Shown in pieces: positions 1-13,000 of a DNA stretch of 64,000 nt. Position numbers and translations under genes: made by a program. Numbering within the stretch: position 1 is the stretch's first letter; every line of letters starts with the position of its first letter. The notes under the pieces were generated by a model that was given only the letters and a program-made list of their open reading frames with translations, was not told the origin of the DNA and made no database searches. The DNA is taken from contig OX463829.1 in NCBI GenBank assembly GCA_949825045.1, positions 7,502,001 through 7,566,000 of the forward strand, in the 5' to 3' direction. The stretch comes from Argyresthia goedartella (taxonomy: Eukaryota > Arthropoda > Insecta > Lepidoptera > Argyresthiidae).

Positions 1-399
1 TTTCAATAGACCATGACTTGGTACAACACCATTTGAATCTCTGTGAAAGTGCTGTCAAACTAGAAGTCGGACTACGCGTGTATGAAATTGTAAAGCGTAA
101 AATCAACGAAGCAAGATTTCTGCTGAACTTGACAGGTTTCGCTTACCATTTCATCGGCACGAAAGGGACCTAAGTGATCTTAGAATCCCACAACAACGAT
201 GTCACGAACTTATACATAAATATCAGACACATTAAAACATTGAAAATCGTTTACACAAGCGAGAAAGTTTCAATATGCGTTCAAGTCATGCAGGCTGATA
301 TTCTTCCAGTATATTTCCATAAGCAACTCACTTAAATAATAAATTAATTAATAAAAATAAAAAACAAATATTCGAGAATATTTGTTTCTTAACAAATAT

Positions 400-500
400 T
401 CTTGCTCAACACACAATGTATGCAACACACATATTTACCCTTACCTGGCTTCGAACCCGTCAGCTTCGTAGGCAGCGTCACTATCCGCTAGGCTAAACGT
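400..500 (-). repeat. Degenerate SINE head (family B-like)
   Basis: The segment contains a decayed reverse-strand B box (ggcttcgaacccgt) followed by cttcgtaggcagcgtcact. That tail matches the tRNA-like head of the fuller family B SINEs at 2388-2622 and 18917-19172. It is a fragment; the body is not recognisable. Confidence 0.45.
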
Positions 501-1068
501 CTTGCCACACTAAAGCAATGAGTATATAAAGGACCTCATATAGCAGCTGACGGCTAGTCCTGAATGATCAGTTTCACTTTCTAAGATCATCCCAATCACG
601 ATTGCGAAATGAGCAATCTCATCAACAAGTCTTACAAATTAACTGCAGTATTTAATGGTAGAAAGCTATGCGCCGGCGCATGTGCCCGGTTTCTGTCAGA
701 GGTTAGAGCAGGTGTTACGTGAAATCTCGAGGTTTAACGATCTAACGTGACAGGCATGACCGACGTGAAATATTAGTGATCCGCGTAAACACTAACCGAC
801 TTACAATTTCACCTTCTTTGCATGATTTGCAAAAATTATGGACGTTATTTGTCATTGTCAGTGCTCATTTATAGAAGTATTTTATCACTTATATTGGTAA
901 TATTGGTTCAGCTGACAGACTCTGGTCGATCCGCCCTATGCCATGTTAGGATCTCATGCCACCTTATGCAAAATGTCGGCTTCAACCCCCTACTTCCCCA
1001 TCTTAGGGGATGAATTTCGCTAAATCCCCTCTTCTACCCTACCCATGTCCATATATGGAATCCCGTAA

Positions 1069-1262
1069 ATAAACATAAAACATTTACACACAGGCACATA
1101 CATTGCTTCTTGCCCCACACTAGGAAACCCTGTGTCGTGGGAACCAGAAACGACGTCACACCCTTATAAAACATCCAAGACCTGGGGATTTTTTTCTTTA
1201 TCCCCAGCCGGGGATCGAACCCGGGAGTCACAACCGCATAGCGCCACAGAGGTCGTTGTTAC
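1069..1262 (-). repeat. tRNA-derived SINE, family A, reverse orientation
   Basis: On the reverse strand it reads as a tRNA-like head with an A box (gacctctgtggcgct), then a B box complementary to ggatcgaacccggga, then a body with ccccaggtcttgg and ggttcccacgac. The same order is seen in + orientation at 9590-9735 and in reverse at 39985-40206. Such SINEs carry an internal pol III promoter and are mobilised by LINE enzymes (family knowledge). Confidence 0.75.
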
Positions 1263-2387
1263 AAAGGTTCATGTCAGTAGAACCAGTGGTTTAGGCTGTA
1301 CGTTGGTATATTAGGCAGGTAGTCAGTCAGGACTTTGAATTTTATAAGTAAAGCCGGGTATTAGCAGTTTTTACATACGCAGCGTGGTCTCTTTCAATGG
1401 GCTTTTGGTTGGTTTTTGCTTTGGTTTCGAATTGATGATACATGGATTTACTTATCTGTCTATTAATTCGATTCAATTGTAGGTTATGGATTGGACGTTT
1501 GGCATCATCATCTTTCACAATTCTTACCAGGTTAACGACAGCGTTTCTGATGATGATGCACCGCAACGCTGTGTGCTGTTATACTTATACTGTTAACTCA
1601 AATGATGACAATCGTCTTGTCTATTTATTTATCGCGGTGTGACGGGGTTAATTTACTATTGTAACGTATGCCATGGAGTTGGTTGGTTTTGTAGATCAAG
1701 CTTTATTTTACGCGATAACTTTTACTTTTGGGTTAGTTGCTTGAGATCCAGGGATCTTTTGATTCCTTTTTCCTATTGGACAGTTGTTAGATTTTATGAT
1801 TGACGTTAATCTCAGTCATGTCTCTCCCAAAGAAAACTTGGATACATTATGGTTAAAAAATCTCATCGCGACCAAATCCCGTCATCTTGGATTTCACGTC
1901 AAAATCGTTGAGTTCTCCGATGCAGTCAATAGCTAACCATTACTGCACTATTACACGGGTGGTTACACTCCCAACCAAAAACATAAAATCATGAATTACC
2001 AAACCACAAGCGTTTTTAGACGCCCGAGCCTCATATGGGAGTCTTGGTAATACTAATGATACAGTTGTCTGTTAATTACGTCAATTTTCTCTAAGCACCG
2101 TTTCGGATATGCGGCTAATTAGCTAAACACAGTGGTTTGAGGGCCAACTTAAATAATCCCAGCAATCTTCTTAAATGCCGGCCCAAAAATTCTCAACGCA
2201 TTCGGCATTTTATGGCGGGAGAATATTAAGTACGTAAACATTCTGGTGCTTGTTCATTTGATGTGCCGAGACGGTATGTTTTTTGAGATCTGCCAGATAT
2301 TCTCTAAATTCCAGTATGCACGTGATTAAGGCGCTTACAATTCTAGGTAGTCCAACTTTTATTTGCGCTGTTTTCGAAATTAATAAT

Positions 2388-2622
2388 AATAATAATAATA
2401 CCTTGGACACTATTTACACACATTGATCTAGCCCCAAACTAGGATTCCCTGTATCTTGGGTACTAGACAACGATACACATACGTATATAGATAAATATTA
2501 TACTTAGATAGATAAACAACCATGACTAGGGTACAAACTCCGTTCTCATCAAACAAATATTTGCCCCCACCGGGACTCGAACCCGGGACCCTTGGCTTCG
2601 TAGGCAGGGTCACTGCCGGGTC
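2388..2622 (-). repeat. tRNA-derived SINE, family B, reverse orientation
   Basis: It begins with (aat)n, then accttggacactatttaca, a body with gatctagccccaaactagg, and ends with ccaccgggactcgaacccgg (reverse B box) and a glycine-tRNA-like head. Closely matching copies lie at 18917-19172 and 30688-31053. The AAT run is the 3' tail of the element read in reverse. Confidence 0.8.
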
Positions 2623-3454
2623 GGAATTGATTCGATATTACACACCTCATTGTATACACAAGTCAAATTAGAAATCTAATAAGGTCGTCATCTTCAATCA
2701 AAACTTTTACCGAAGCCCAGATATAGTGAACTGAAATCGTATTTCGACGTGGGTGAGGCGCGGGCGTCGACACAGTTAGTGGAGGTGTCTTGTTACGTGG
2801 ACAGATGATGGACTAGTCAATTAGGTCAGTAGGAGGTAAGTACATGTGTTCCGGAGACATACGTTGTATGTCGTTAGGTTGTTTGATTGAAGATTACATT
2901 TTTATGATAGCAGACATTTATTATCTGCTCTCGACACACAATTACATATTACTGACTTCTAATAGTTAAATATAACTGTAACTCTAGTTACCTAAAATTA
3001 TGCAAACAAGCGGATTCCGCAGGCAACAAACAAAACTAAAATACTCCACGGAAAATTAATCTATGGTTAGTTTTGACGCCTTAGGAATTATTAAGTTCTG
3101 ATATGATAAGTACATTACGATTATTTTTTCATTTCCGCTTGACACTTCTCGGTTTTAGTCGCTGATATTAGTTTTGAACGTAGACTTAATAAACGCCTAG
3201 ATGTTACTCACAACACATGAGCGAGACAAATGGTAACACATACTATGGTTTATATTATAAGATGACACCTGTCGGGTTTCGACACAAAGTAAGTAAGTAA
3301 AGCAAAGAGTTTTATTCATCCGTGGGTTTTGACTTTAAGTCTTTGACAAGTAAGGCATTTGTCATAATAAAATAAACAAAGTAGATTTATTTATATTTAG
3401 CGTCGTATATTTTTATATTGGAAATTATTTTTTATATTGGAGTCAACAACGAGC

Positions 3455-4761
3455 AATCCTGTTGCATCTGCCAGTAATATTAGACAGGGTGAAAAGCTTG
3501 ATGCACAATCTCGCGAAATTTTAAATAATGTTTGAAATAATCTTATATCGAAGTGAATGTGTTGAAAAGATATGAAAATAATTATTTGCAAGAAGTACTT
3601 CAAATAGGTAGTGAGGCAACGGAAATATCTGAAAAGAGGGTACGAAATATTCTAAAGGAAAATGACTCAAATTGCAATAAGGAAAATACCAAAACTGGAG
3701 TAAAGCCAAACATGATACATCCGTTGAAACTAGATGATTTCCATCGTGTCATACGGCGGATGACATATGACCTTCACAAGAGGTTTAGAGAACTCCCTAC
3801 TCTCAAGTCATTATAGAAAAAACTAACAGGAGACATTGGATTTAGAAAAAAATAAAAGATTTAGAAAAACGGAGAATAATCGAAAAATATTATCGAAAAA
3901 CATGACGCCCGTTTAAAAAAGATAAAATACCTACAGATCCGCAAATTAAGAGCTGTTGAAATATATCGTTTGCTCAGATTATTCATTTAATGACACCTAC
4001 ACACAATGTTGTACAGAATCGGCCAAAAATAAACAACCTACTTCCAAAGGTCAACGATTTATAATTGTACACGCCGGTAACGAAAAAGGATTCGGGGGAA
4101 AAAATATTTGCGCACAATTAAAAGGATATGTTGCTTCTAAAAATATAGATATGAAAAAAAAAACGTTCAAGTGCGAGTCTAACTTGCGCACGAAGGGTTC
4201 CGTACCACCGTACAATGGTAGCGATGGTGTGGAGTGAATAGTTTGGATTTTACATAGAAAAATGTTGTTTATAAAGTTATTGGTGCGGCTAATTTCACAT
4301 TCCATGTACGTACGTACGTAACCAGGTGCATTGTGGTATTGAAAGAATTTTTGTATGGGAGCCCCCTTAAATATTTATTTTATACTATTTTGTAGTATTT
4401 GTTGTTATAGCGGCAACAGAAATACATCATCTTGAAAATGTAATGTGTTTAACTATCACGTTTCATGAGAACAGCCTGGTGACAGACGGACGGACGGACG
4501 GACAGCGGAGGCTTAGTAATAGGGTCCCGTTTGGCACTCTTCGGGTACGGAACCCTAAAAACCACTGTCAAGAAGCTGCTGTTAGATAAAATCGAGAAGG
4601 GACCTGAAAAATTGATGAAAGTTTGCAATCACGCAACGAAATGTGGGGAAGAATTTTTAACTGAAGAAGAAAAACTGGACGTATTTAGTGCCAGATTTCT
4701 AATCAATGTTTCTGATTCAGACAGTGAATGTGATTGTGCGAGTGACACATCTATATAATTT
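3455..4761 (+). pseudogene. Decayed DDE transposase (IS630-like DDE_3 type)
   Basis: Three broken pieces resemble one insect transposase family: a start near 3480 (GEKLDAQSREILNNV), a helix-turn-helix part at 3553-3816 (EATEISEKRVRNILKEN, then LDDFHRVIRRM and RELPTLKSL), a central part at 3956-4165 (TSKGQRFIIVHAGNEKGF), and a C-terminus at 4560-4758 (EEFLTEEEKLDVFSARF with an acidic, Asp/Ser-rich end). Frameshifts, stops, a large internal deletion and a nested repeat at 4163-4559 interrupt it. The catalytic core between the pieces is missing, so it cannot be active. Family assignment rests on remembered pattern, not a search. Confidence 0.55.
4163..4559 (+). repeat. Dispersed repeat ending TACGGAACCCTAAAAA (copy 1)
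   Basis: It starts with caagtgcgagtctaacttgc and cgcacgaagggttccgtacc, runs through a gacggacggacggacag microsatellite, and ends with gggtcccgtttgg and gggtacggaaccctaaaaa. A fuller copy is at 13040-13450 and a reverse, disrupted one at 31640-32450. The layout resembles a 3'-truncated non-LTR element or SINE common in Lepidoptera (recollection). It is nested in the transposase relic at 3455-4761. Confidence 0.7.
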
Positions 4762-4856
4762 ATAGGTCTACACTACAAAATGTAACTTCGGTACACTAAT
4801 TCTTTTGTATTCTATGGTAAGTAGCATTGTGATGATTATGCCGGATTGTATATGTA

Positions 4857-5193
4857 CCATAAGATATTCAAAACTGTTAGTTTATAATGTAACGTTTTTG
4901 TAAACTGTACCCTGCCGCTTACGATATGACGCGTTAGTTTATAATAAAATCGTTAAATTGTGAACTGGTTTTAACTTGAATTGCAAACGAAATATCAGGT
5001 TAAACTTAGGTGAAGACTAGAGGGAACGAGCGCAGCGAAGTCCCCGAATAGTCTTCATGTTAGGTTGACATCAACAACAACAAAATAAACGTTAATTCTA
5101 AGCAATGTCGGACTGGTTAACAATTTTTCAATAGTTTACAAACTAACGCGTTAGTTTATAAATTAACTAACGATTTTGACAAACTTACGGTGA
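4857..5193. mobile_element. MITE (same family as 20472-20858)
   Basis: This is a copy of the 387-bp element at 20472-20858. It shares caaaactgttagtttataat at the left, the internal block gagcgcagcgaag plus cgaatagtcttc, and the right end ttttgacaaacttacggtga. It has no coding capacity. The internal AT-rich arms (gttagtttataa and ttagtttataaa) give several nested inverted repeats. A further end fragment lies near 5510-5545. Confidence 0.65.
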
Positions 5194-5699
5194 CGTATAT
5201 TGTCGTCCTATCTGTGACGATAAAAGCGAAGAAGTGGCGAGCGGTAAAGAAATAATAAAAGTATAGTACCTACTTGTATAGCCCCGCAGAATGGTAATGC
5301 GCATAACGACAAGGCGTGCGACGTTAACGTGACGTCAGTTCCTGCGAGTGCAGTTAGCAGACATACAAAGTATCTCCTATTTATTAGGTCAAATAATATC
5401 TTTGTAAGCAGTACTTCTGCTTGTGGTGGGAGCAACCATGAAAATGCTGTAATGAGTATAATAATAATACTACCTATGTATATAAATCAGAGTAAAAAAA
5501 CGTTATATTATAAACTTACGGTTTTAACAATCTTACGGTCAAATATATATATTAAGTTATTTTTATATATTTATCATAAGTAAATAGAAAAACATAACAT
5601 GAGCAACTTAATTAGGGCCACAGAAAACAAATATGGGTTTGTTTGTGGAGCCTTGTTTAAGTTATCATAATACATGTTTGATGTTATTATTCAAATCCA

Positions 5700-6400
5700 A
5701 ATATCAACTTCACTCATGTACTCCTTCGGCTTTGGAGTTAGTGCTGCTTTCTGTATTGTCAGACCCGGTATTAATAATGAACTCCAAATCAATCCATCTA
5801 TATCTGAACCAATAATATTCTTCGAGGCGCTTGACATGGTTGACCTCTTTCTTCCAGTCGTCAGGTGTTATCGCCTTTAAAGCATCTAGAGTCAAAGACT
5901 ATTTTAGATTTGTTCAACATTCTTATCGGCGACTAAACTCTTTATAAGGTTCCAAAAATGCAATCGCGGTAATCGTACCATGAGCAGCCAAAATCTTATA
6001 ATGATGGAATTTTTAGGAGTTTTGTGGGATTTGATTATCTTTTTTAATTCCGGTTACGTAATTTTTCTGGAAAAATATATTGTGTGCCTTGAGCCACTCG
6101 ACCATCACTGCCTTTTTTGGACCCATGTTGGGAGGCCTGTCTTCTTCTTTGCTATGGTACGATGTGTTGTTCATTACTATAATGTAATTCGATGGTATAT
6201 TAGGCTAAAGTTTCTGTTCTAACCGCTTTGTGAAATTATCGGAGTTCATTTGGTCAGCTTTGTGTTAGCTTTGTCATCTACAAATCCGTTTTCGTTTCCA
6301 GCATTAAAAATATGGGACCGTAGCAGACTGCCAACACCTTTTCACGGTATAAAGGCATAGATCCAGGTTTCGTTAATATATATCTCTACTTACTTTTTTG
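5700..6400 (-). pseudogene. Decayed DDE transposase, reverse strand
   Basis: Read on the reverse strand, fragments appear in family order. Near 6395 is DIYINETWIYAFIP, where the first catalytic Asp of the usual DET motif reads Asn. Around 6200 is MNSDNFTKRLEQKL followed by SNYIIVMNNTSYHSKEED, where the usual MDN reads MNN. Around 5950 is a remnant of the third block, and the C-terminus LDALKAITPDDWKKEVNHVK is at 5710-5895. It appears to be the same family as the plus-strand relic at 3455-4761. Several frameshifts and two altered catalytic positions mark it as dead. Confidence 0.55.
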
Positions 6401-6719
6401 TGTGTGGGGAATAAAAATGGTATTATAATAATGGTGTTATAACCATGCCTGGGTCAGACCTCCCTCCTGGGTACTGGGTACACATTGAGCGGGCATCAGC
6501 TCGTGTAGTATACGGAATAAAAAATAACCTCAGTGTTTATGTACAGTTATCGATAATCGACTTAACTGTGAGCCAATGGCAATCACTACTAGCAGTCAGC
6601 TCGAAAGCTGTAGGTGGCGATAAAATCTGTCTTAAAATGTTTTTCATATTTCTGGACAAACTACTGCCAGCTATTACCATACGTAATACTTTTTCTATAT
6701 CGAATGGTATCTTCTCCAA

Positions 6720-7062
6720 CATGTGAAATAAAAGTCATCCCTTTACCTAAAACTTCCACTTTCGCCTCTTGGAAGAGTATCGACCTAATTCAATCCTACC
6801 AATTATTTCCAAAGTCCTTGAATCCATTGTCCATACCCAGCTCTCGCTCTCTACCTTCTATGTAACAATCTGCTGCGACTCTTATTTGAGGGATCGGCAA
6901 TAGCGTATCAGGTCGGAGGAGGCATCCATTGAACGGTGTGACCTCTTTACAGGCGTCCCTCAAGGTGGCGTTCTTTCTCCTTTTCTGTTCTTGATTTTTA
7001 CTAACTCTATCTCAGACGAATCGATATCCCAATTGGTTCTTTATCTTTTGTCTTAATGTGAT
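6720..7062 (+). pseudogene. Non-LTR retrotransposon RT fragment
   Basis: Frameshifted pieces of a reverse transcriptase are visible: VIPLPKT, then ILPIISKVLESIVHTQLSL, then about 30 codons later TGVPQGGVLSPFLFLIFTNS (RT motif B). The fragment stops before the catalytic YADD box. It is short and eroded, so clade cannot be assigned. Confidence 0.6.
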
Positions 7063-9589
7063 CTGACTTGCTTAATAATTAAAATCTCGCTTTATAGCAG
7101 CCAATATTCTCAAAGCTGTTATATTAAAGTCATCCAGTAATATTTTTCGCCTCGCTGTTTCTTTATCGGGGTTTTTATTTTACAACCAGTAGCTTATTTT
7201 TTTTAATATTTCCCTTCTTATTTACTATTAAGCTAAACAAGTGCACAACAATTATTAATGCCACAATGCCGGTTGAACCAGCGGTTCCTGAATACACCAA
7301 AGAGAGCTTATGATATGTGTGTATATAAACTAGTGTATGTAACTAACTGTACGTAATTAAATTAAGCATTAAAACTTTCGCGTGATATTAATATGAAAAT
7401 GTATCAGTTACATAAACTGCTATTACATGGCTTATATAAATAATACGATATAGGCCGCTTACAAAATGTAGATGCATCTCTGTAACTGGTATGTTTACCG
7501 TTTTGAACCAGCTGTAGGAATACCTTTAAGTAATCATTATTCATAAATGGTCACTATTAGGTTTTGTTATGCTGATATATTACATAAGTTAACTGCCCAC
7601 AATTCTGAATTCCAGAAGATCCATTATTTGTTTCACTTTAGAAAGAATATCTTTCACACATTCTTTCTAATTGCTATCGTCAAGAACTCCGCTTTCTGTT
7701 TGTTTTGCAGTCCCTTGTGTGACTAGACAATTATTCAAAACTGGTTGGCTGCTGATGGACAGCATTTCTTTTCATTCCTCCGACCGATGGGTTTGTCGTC
7801 TTTACACGCTTATTTTTACATATCTTTATGTCAACGTTTTTGTTATTTCTGAGAGAATAGAAATACGAGTAGTCCCTTTTAGATACCTAATGAAGGAGCT
7901 TGGAGCGTTCTTATTGCAATCCAATTTACATACAAACATTCAAATAAACCTGCCCGTAATTAATTCCAGTCCTTTTATTTCGTGGAAATAACTACTAGAC
8001 CAATTCTATTGCTAACCACTGTGGGTACGATATTTTTTTCCACTCGTACTTGATCAAAATTTACTTATACCCTCAAAATAAGAGGAAGTAAGATGAACAG
8101 AACCCCAGTTCATGTTCGCCTACTTACACACTAGTTTACTACGTGATCAAGAAAAACGCTGTTAAACATTTTTATTGACTTTACCTAGTCACTGATAATC
8201 AACTACCGCCCATATAGGGGTATCCAATCATCGTATACCCAGCGCCACTATTTCCTGTTGAAAGTTATCGCCGGCTTATACCAGCAGCTCCCTTACAACA
8301 AGGAAATGGGACGTCGGAGGCAACAACAACAGCGATACGGACAGGATATCGAAGTTGCTATTTTCAGAAATAGTTTCACACAAAGTAGCACTAATTGTAG
8401 TGTTTTACTTAAGTGTAAAGGAGTATTAGCTAAAGAAAATTGCTGTTTTTGTCGGATCAATTGTTTCGGCCCTTGGACTTAGCGGAACTCAACCTTCTCC
8501 GTATCTAGTTAGTCTAGAAAGTTCTATAGATAAATGTATAGTCAAGTAAAATGGTAGTGAGAACAAAAAGAGCAGCCTGATGGATATGCACATAATTATT
8601 AATAATTATTTAAAAATGATCGTCATGAGGTCTGCCATAATTCACTAACTGTGTACAGTCTGTCAGATAAATCTTCACTAATTCCATAGTAAATCTAACG
8701 GGTCTAGTCTATTCGTTGATCGGCTTTTCCCTATCAAGGAAATCCGGTCTTTGATATTCAGCTAGTTAGCAATGACCATGTTTGAGCACATTAGTTGGAA
8801 ACTGGTAGCGCACCATACTGAAGTGTAAATTAACGATTAGGTAAACGATTGTATACAAAAAATATAAATAGGTACTGATAAGGGCCGCCGAGTTAACGTT
8901 GGTGTTTTTATGAGTATAGCTTTGAAGGGAAGGAATACAGTCTATAGGCATAAAGAATATTAGAGAATGATGCTCGATTTTCGATGAACAAGACAATCTG
9001 TGAGAGATAATCTTTTGAAGAGTTAATGAACAATATGACGAAAATATCTGTTGATGATGAAGAGATAAAACTACTTTCGGTTTCGCTATTCTAGTGGGTA
9101 GACTTTGCGGTAAAGTAATAAAACTTTGTACCTTATATGACGTTACGCAAACTTTGATTGTAAGTAGATACCTAAGATTACACAGCCTTTCAAAAGATAT
9201 AAAACGATCAGCAAAAGGATACTATGAAATACACGCGGCTAAATGTACATAGGTATCATTTTAAAAGATTACATTGTATGTATTACATATGTATTACGTC
9301 ATATGTAGGTAGTTTTTGATGTAACTACCTAGGTCTATTTACCTATATGTTTCAGTTGATTCCCAATTTTGGTAACGTACCCGACAACCTCTATTTTTGA
9401 TCTCTTTATACGTCCGTCCATTTCTGTGTCTTAATTACAGACAAGACATTACAATAAAAAACTAAAACCCGTCTAAACATCGCGCTGTAAAGAAAATGAA
9501 ACTGATTACCACCAGGTGGTCAACACAGCTCTACAGATTAGAATAAATGCAAGCAAAGCAGCGAGCAAGAGTTAATAGACGACCTCTGT

Positions 9590-9735
9590 GGCGCAGAGGT
9601 TGTGGCTCTGCCTACCATGCGAGAGGTCCCGAGTTCGAACCCGGCTGGGGATAAAAGAAAGAAAAAAATCCCAGGCCTGGATCTTTTATGTGTTTGCTTT
9701 GTTACTGTTTCTGGTTCCCAGGACTCTATCGCCTA
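9590..9735 (+). repeat. tRNA-derived SINE, family A, forward orientation
   Basis: The A box region reads gacctctgtggcgcagaggt, the B box gagttcgaacccgg, followed by ctggggataaaagaaag and the family body tcccaggcctggatc. It ends about 195 bp before DAAM exon 1. The head looks like a tRNA but lacks a convincing full cloverleaf, so it is called a SINE and not a tRNA gene. Confidence 0.75.
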
Positions 9736-9929
9736 ACATAACCTAACCAGTGGACGATCAAGACGCTTCTGACGATACCTCTTTTGAGAAATTCTGATTT
9801 GTAGTTAAGATGTTCTGGTGACTCTAATAAACATACATTCATACATACATCAATATTTTTGACTTTGGTATAGTCGAGTAAAAATAGCCATCTACAAGCT
9901 ACATTCTCAACTCATTATCCCCTTCACAG

Positions 9930-10097
9930 GAGGAGCTGGACCTGACGGCAGTGAACAAAGCCGCCATGATGGATCTGCCCGCCGCGAAGAAATGGCAGAT
10001 CTACTGTAGCCGCCGCCCGCCGCCCGGGCAGCCGGCGCCGCTGGCGACCGCGCCCGAGGTGGAGGATTACATCAAAGCGCTGAATGAGATCGCTGAC
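9930..10097 (+). CDS. DAAM: DAAM exon 1 of window: GTPase-binding domain
   Basis: The acceptor ccttcacag precedes GAGGAGCTGGAC and the donor is GAC|gtaagt, giving 56 codons in phase 0-0. The product starts [17 protein letters not shown] and continues [14 protein letters not shown], the hallmark of the DAAM/Diaphanous GTPase-binding region. An EELDLT start at an exon boundary implies a preceding exon left of the window. The exon is GC-rich against AT-rich flanks. Confidence 0.93.
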
Positions 10098-13000
10098 GTA
10101 AGTCGTTGAGGACCTTTCAGTTTGCCTACTAGCCTGGCACTCTCCAATCCGAGCATAATTAAGAGTAGTGAAACTCGATCTTGTTAATATCCTGTAAACC
10201 GGTGCCCCCCGTTGGGGAAATGAGATTAAATAGATTTCTTGCTAGGCCTAACAGACTTAACTCTGAGTATGTAAACAAATTCTAGATGTGTCTAATTCTT
10301 ATAAGACCTTGGAAACATTCTACGCCTATGAGCAGCATTTGCTCAAGCACTACGTCACGTTCCCAGGCTTTCGCCTCCACGGAAGGCGTCCCACCATCCG
10401 AAGCAAGCTCCCTAGTTGACGGCCTCAAGACGGCACTGCGTACGCGCGCGCACTCCTTCGTCCTCCGTTTCACGAAGCTGGGCGGGCTAGGCGCGCTGCT
10501 CGATGCGCTGCAGCGGGCGCCGCGGGACGATGCAGTGACCAGGCATAACCTGATAGCAGGGATTAAGGCGCTGATGAATAACTCTGTAAGTACACACTTC
10601 TTCACCTTCTTTATACGGGGGCTAAGTGCAGGCCGTGGTCCTGTCCAGATAAACAAAGAACAAAACAACTTGTGAGACAACTCCAAATAGACTTGTAAGA
10701 TTTTGTCAATCCTCCATGCCTATATTGGGGCTGTACAGTACTGTGTACGTATGCCGTTGTATATGCAGAGGAGATAAAGAATATAATGTTCAAGTAAAGT
10801 AAACTGGACCAACCACTTCATTTACTGCCACGCATATAATCTGAAAAGAAAAAGTACCATATAAGGTCTCTATTAGTGCTTGCTTGACGCTGTTTCCAGA
10901 CTGGTCGTGCTCACGTGCTGGCGCACCCCACCAGCATCGACCTGATCGCGCAGTCCCTGGACACGGAGAACGTGAAGACCAAGGTGGCGGCGCTCGAGAT
11001 ACTTGGGGCCGTGTGTCTGGTGCCCGGAGGGCATAAGAAGGTGGGTGACATGTCTTTGTGATGTTTGAGTGCCACTGCTGGCCCACGGCCTACTCTTTTC
11101 TATCTTGTGCTGCCTCCGCAGTCCGAGTAAAACCTGTCCAGTTCATCCGGGTAATAGGCGCCTTGGTCTGCCCCTTCGCGCGAATCCATCGTTTGGAATG
11201 GAACCTATTCGGTGGCAACAATACATTGTAATATATGGAGGGGTCCCTGTTGGTTAGAAAGTCTCTGGTAAAGAATCCTTGTAGAAAAACACGAAGTTTT
11301 ATTTATTTATTTAGAGAAACAAACAGCTACATATACATAGTCAGGTCATAAGTTCTGTCACATGTGCAATATGAAATAATTTAGACATGTTTATTATTTA
11401 TGTAAACATTTATATAGCAAAATGAACTTAATAAAACATAGATTCTTATGGTAATAAAGTTTATTCAAAATGACCCCCGCGATTTTGAATACAGGCCTTT
11501 ATTCTGCGCGGCCAGTCGGCCTCGTCCGTGCTGCGATAGATCGCAGCACGGACGAGGTCCATGTCAATATCGGCGGCTGCCTTAATCAAGGATGCCTTGA
11601 GTGACTCCAAATCAGGATGAGGCTTTGAGCAGGCCTTTTCCTCCAAGTGTTGCCAAATCTTGAAATCTAACGGACTCAAATCTGGACTGGAGGAGCAGTC
11701 TTCGTGCCGGATGAAGTCGATTTCACGCGCCGCCAGCCAGTCTTGTGTGCTTTTCGCTCTATGACCTGGCGCAGAATCTTGTTGGAATACCCAGTGCCTG
11801 TTATTAAACATGGTATGAGAAACAGGTTCCACAAGGTTCTTGAGGACTGTATTTTGATACACAACTGCATTCGTTTTTACGCCTTTCTCACAAAAATTTA
11901 CCTCAGTTAAGCCCCAATAAGAGACTCCCAACCAAACCATGAGCGAGGATGGAAAATGACCTCGTTGGACACGCGGAATACGGTTGCTCGCTTCTTCACT
12001 GCTGTGTGCGTACACCTTATCATTTTGTTTGTTGTAGCTCTCTTCCACGGTGAAAATTTTTTCATCCGATAAAAGAATTTCCCGATGCTTTTTTCCCGCG
12101 TACCGCTTCAACAAAGCGCGGCATCTCTTCAGTCTCAGGTCCATTAAACGAGCGTCCAAACGATGTCCCGTTTTTCTTCGATATGCCCTAAGCCCTAAGT
12201 CTTCATTTAACACCCTTTTCACCGTGGTCTTGCTTAACCCCATCTGAAGGGCCAACAGTTTCTGCTTACGTATGGGATTTCTTTGAATTCGCGCCTTCAC
12301 AGCTTTTATCACTGCTGGAGTCCTAACAGAGCGAGGGCGACCCCTTCTTGACCTGTCATCTACACTAGAGTCTTCATTGTATCGTTTTATGGTACGATAA
12401 ACGAATCTTTTGGTTATACATATTCAAATTTTTCAGTAAGTCGAAAATCTGAATTGTCGCGTAACCGCAACGATGCAACGCAATAACTGCGACACGGTCT
12501 TCTTTAAGTGTCCACTCCATATTTAAAAATGAGGAAAATTCTAAAAAGTACACATTTTTATTTTCATGAAAAATTCGAAATTCGAATTCAATAAACTTTT
12601 TTGTGGCCAGCGTTCTAAATTCAAAAGTTTTTATTGTGTGACAGAACTTATGACCTGACTGTGTATATTACATCTTAGTAAATACAAGTATTTTTTACAT
12701 GGAGCCAGTGAAGTTTCCCCCAATAGCTTAAACCTATCATTTATACACAAAGGGTGACACAACATAGATATCAAAACAGAGTATACAATGATTAAAAAAA
12801 AGAGTCTGTAACATTATTACTAAACTAGTATCTAACTACTAATCTACTATCGACCTAATCGACTCATGAACAACCTGCTGAAAAATTCAGTTGGAAAAGT
12901 ATATAATAATAATAATCAATAGCTTGTTAATATGTTATTAATGAAGGAACTAATAATAATTAGGTTTGGAACAATCGGATTGACAGGATTCGGTTTGGCT

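Larger units (their letters stand above)
1..9929. other. Intron or 5' flank upstream of first visible DAAM exon
   Basis: No host exon was recognised here. The first DAAM exon at 9930 opens in phase 0 inside the GTPase-binding domain, so at least one upstream coding exon must lie left of the window, and this stretch is probably intronic (inference). It holds the transposable elements listed separately. The stretches 501-1068, 1263-2387, 2623-3454, 5194-5699, 6401-6719 and 7063-9589 are AT-rich with only short random ORFs, and I see nothing identifiable in them. Confidence 0.6.

Noticed and set aside
2570..2622. tRNA gene (also 9590-9660, 19100-19160, 40105-40200)
   Set aside because: A and B boxes are present but the regions continue into repeated SINE bodies and lack a convincing cloverleaf.
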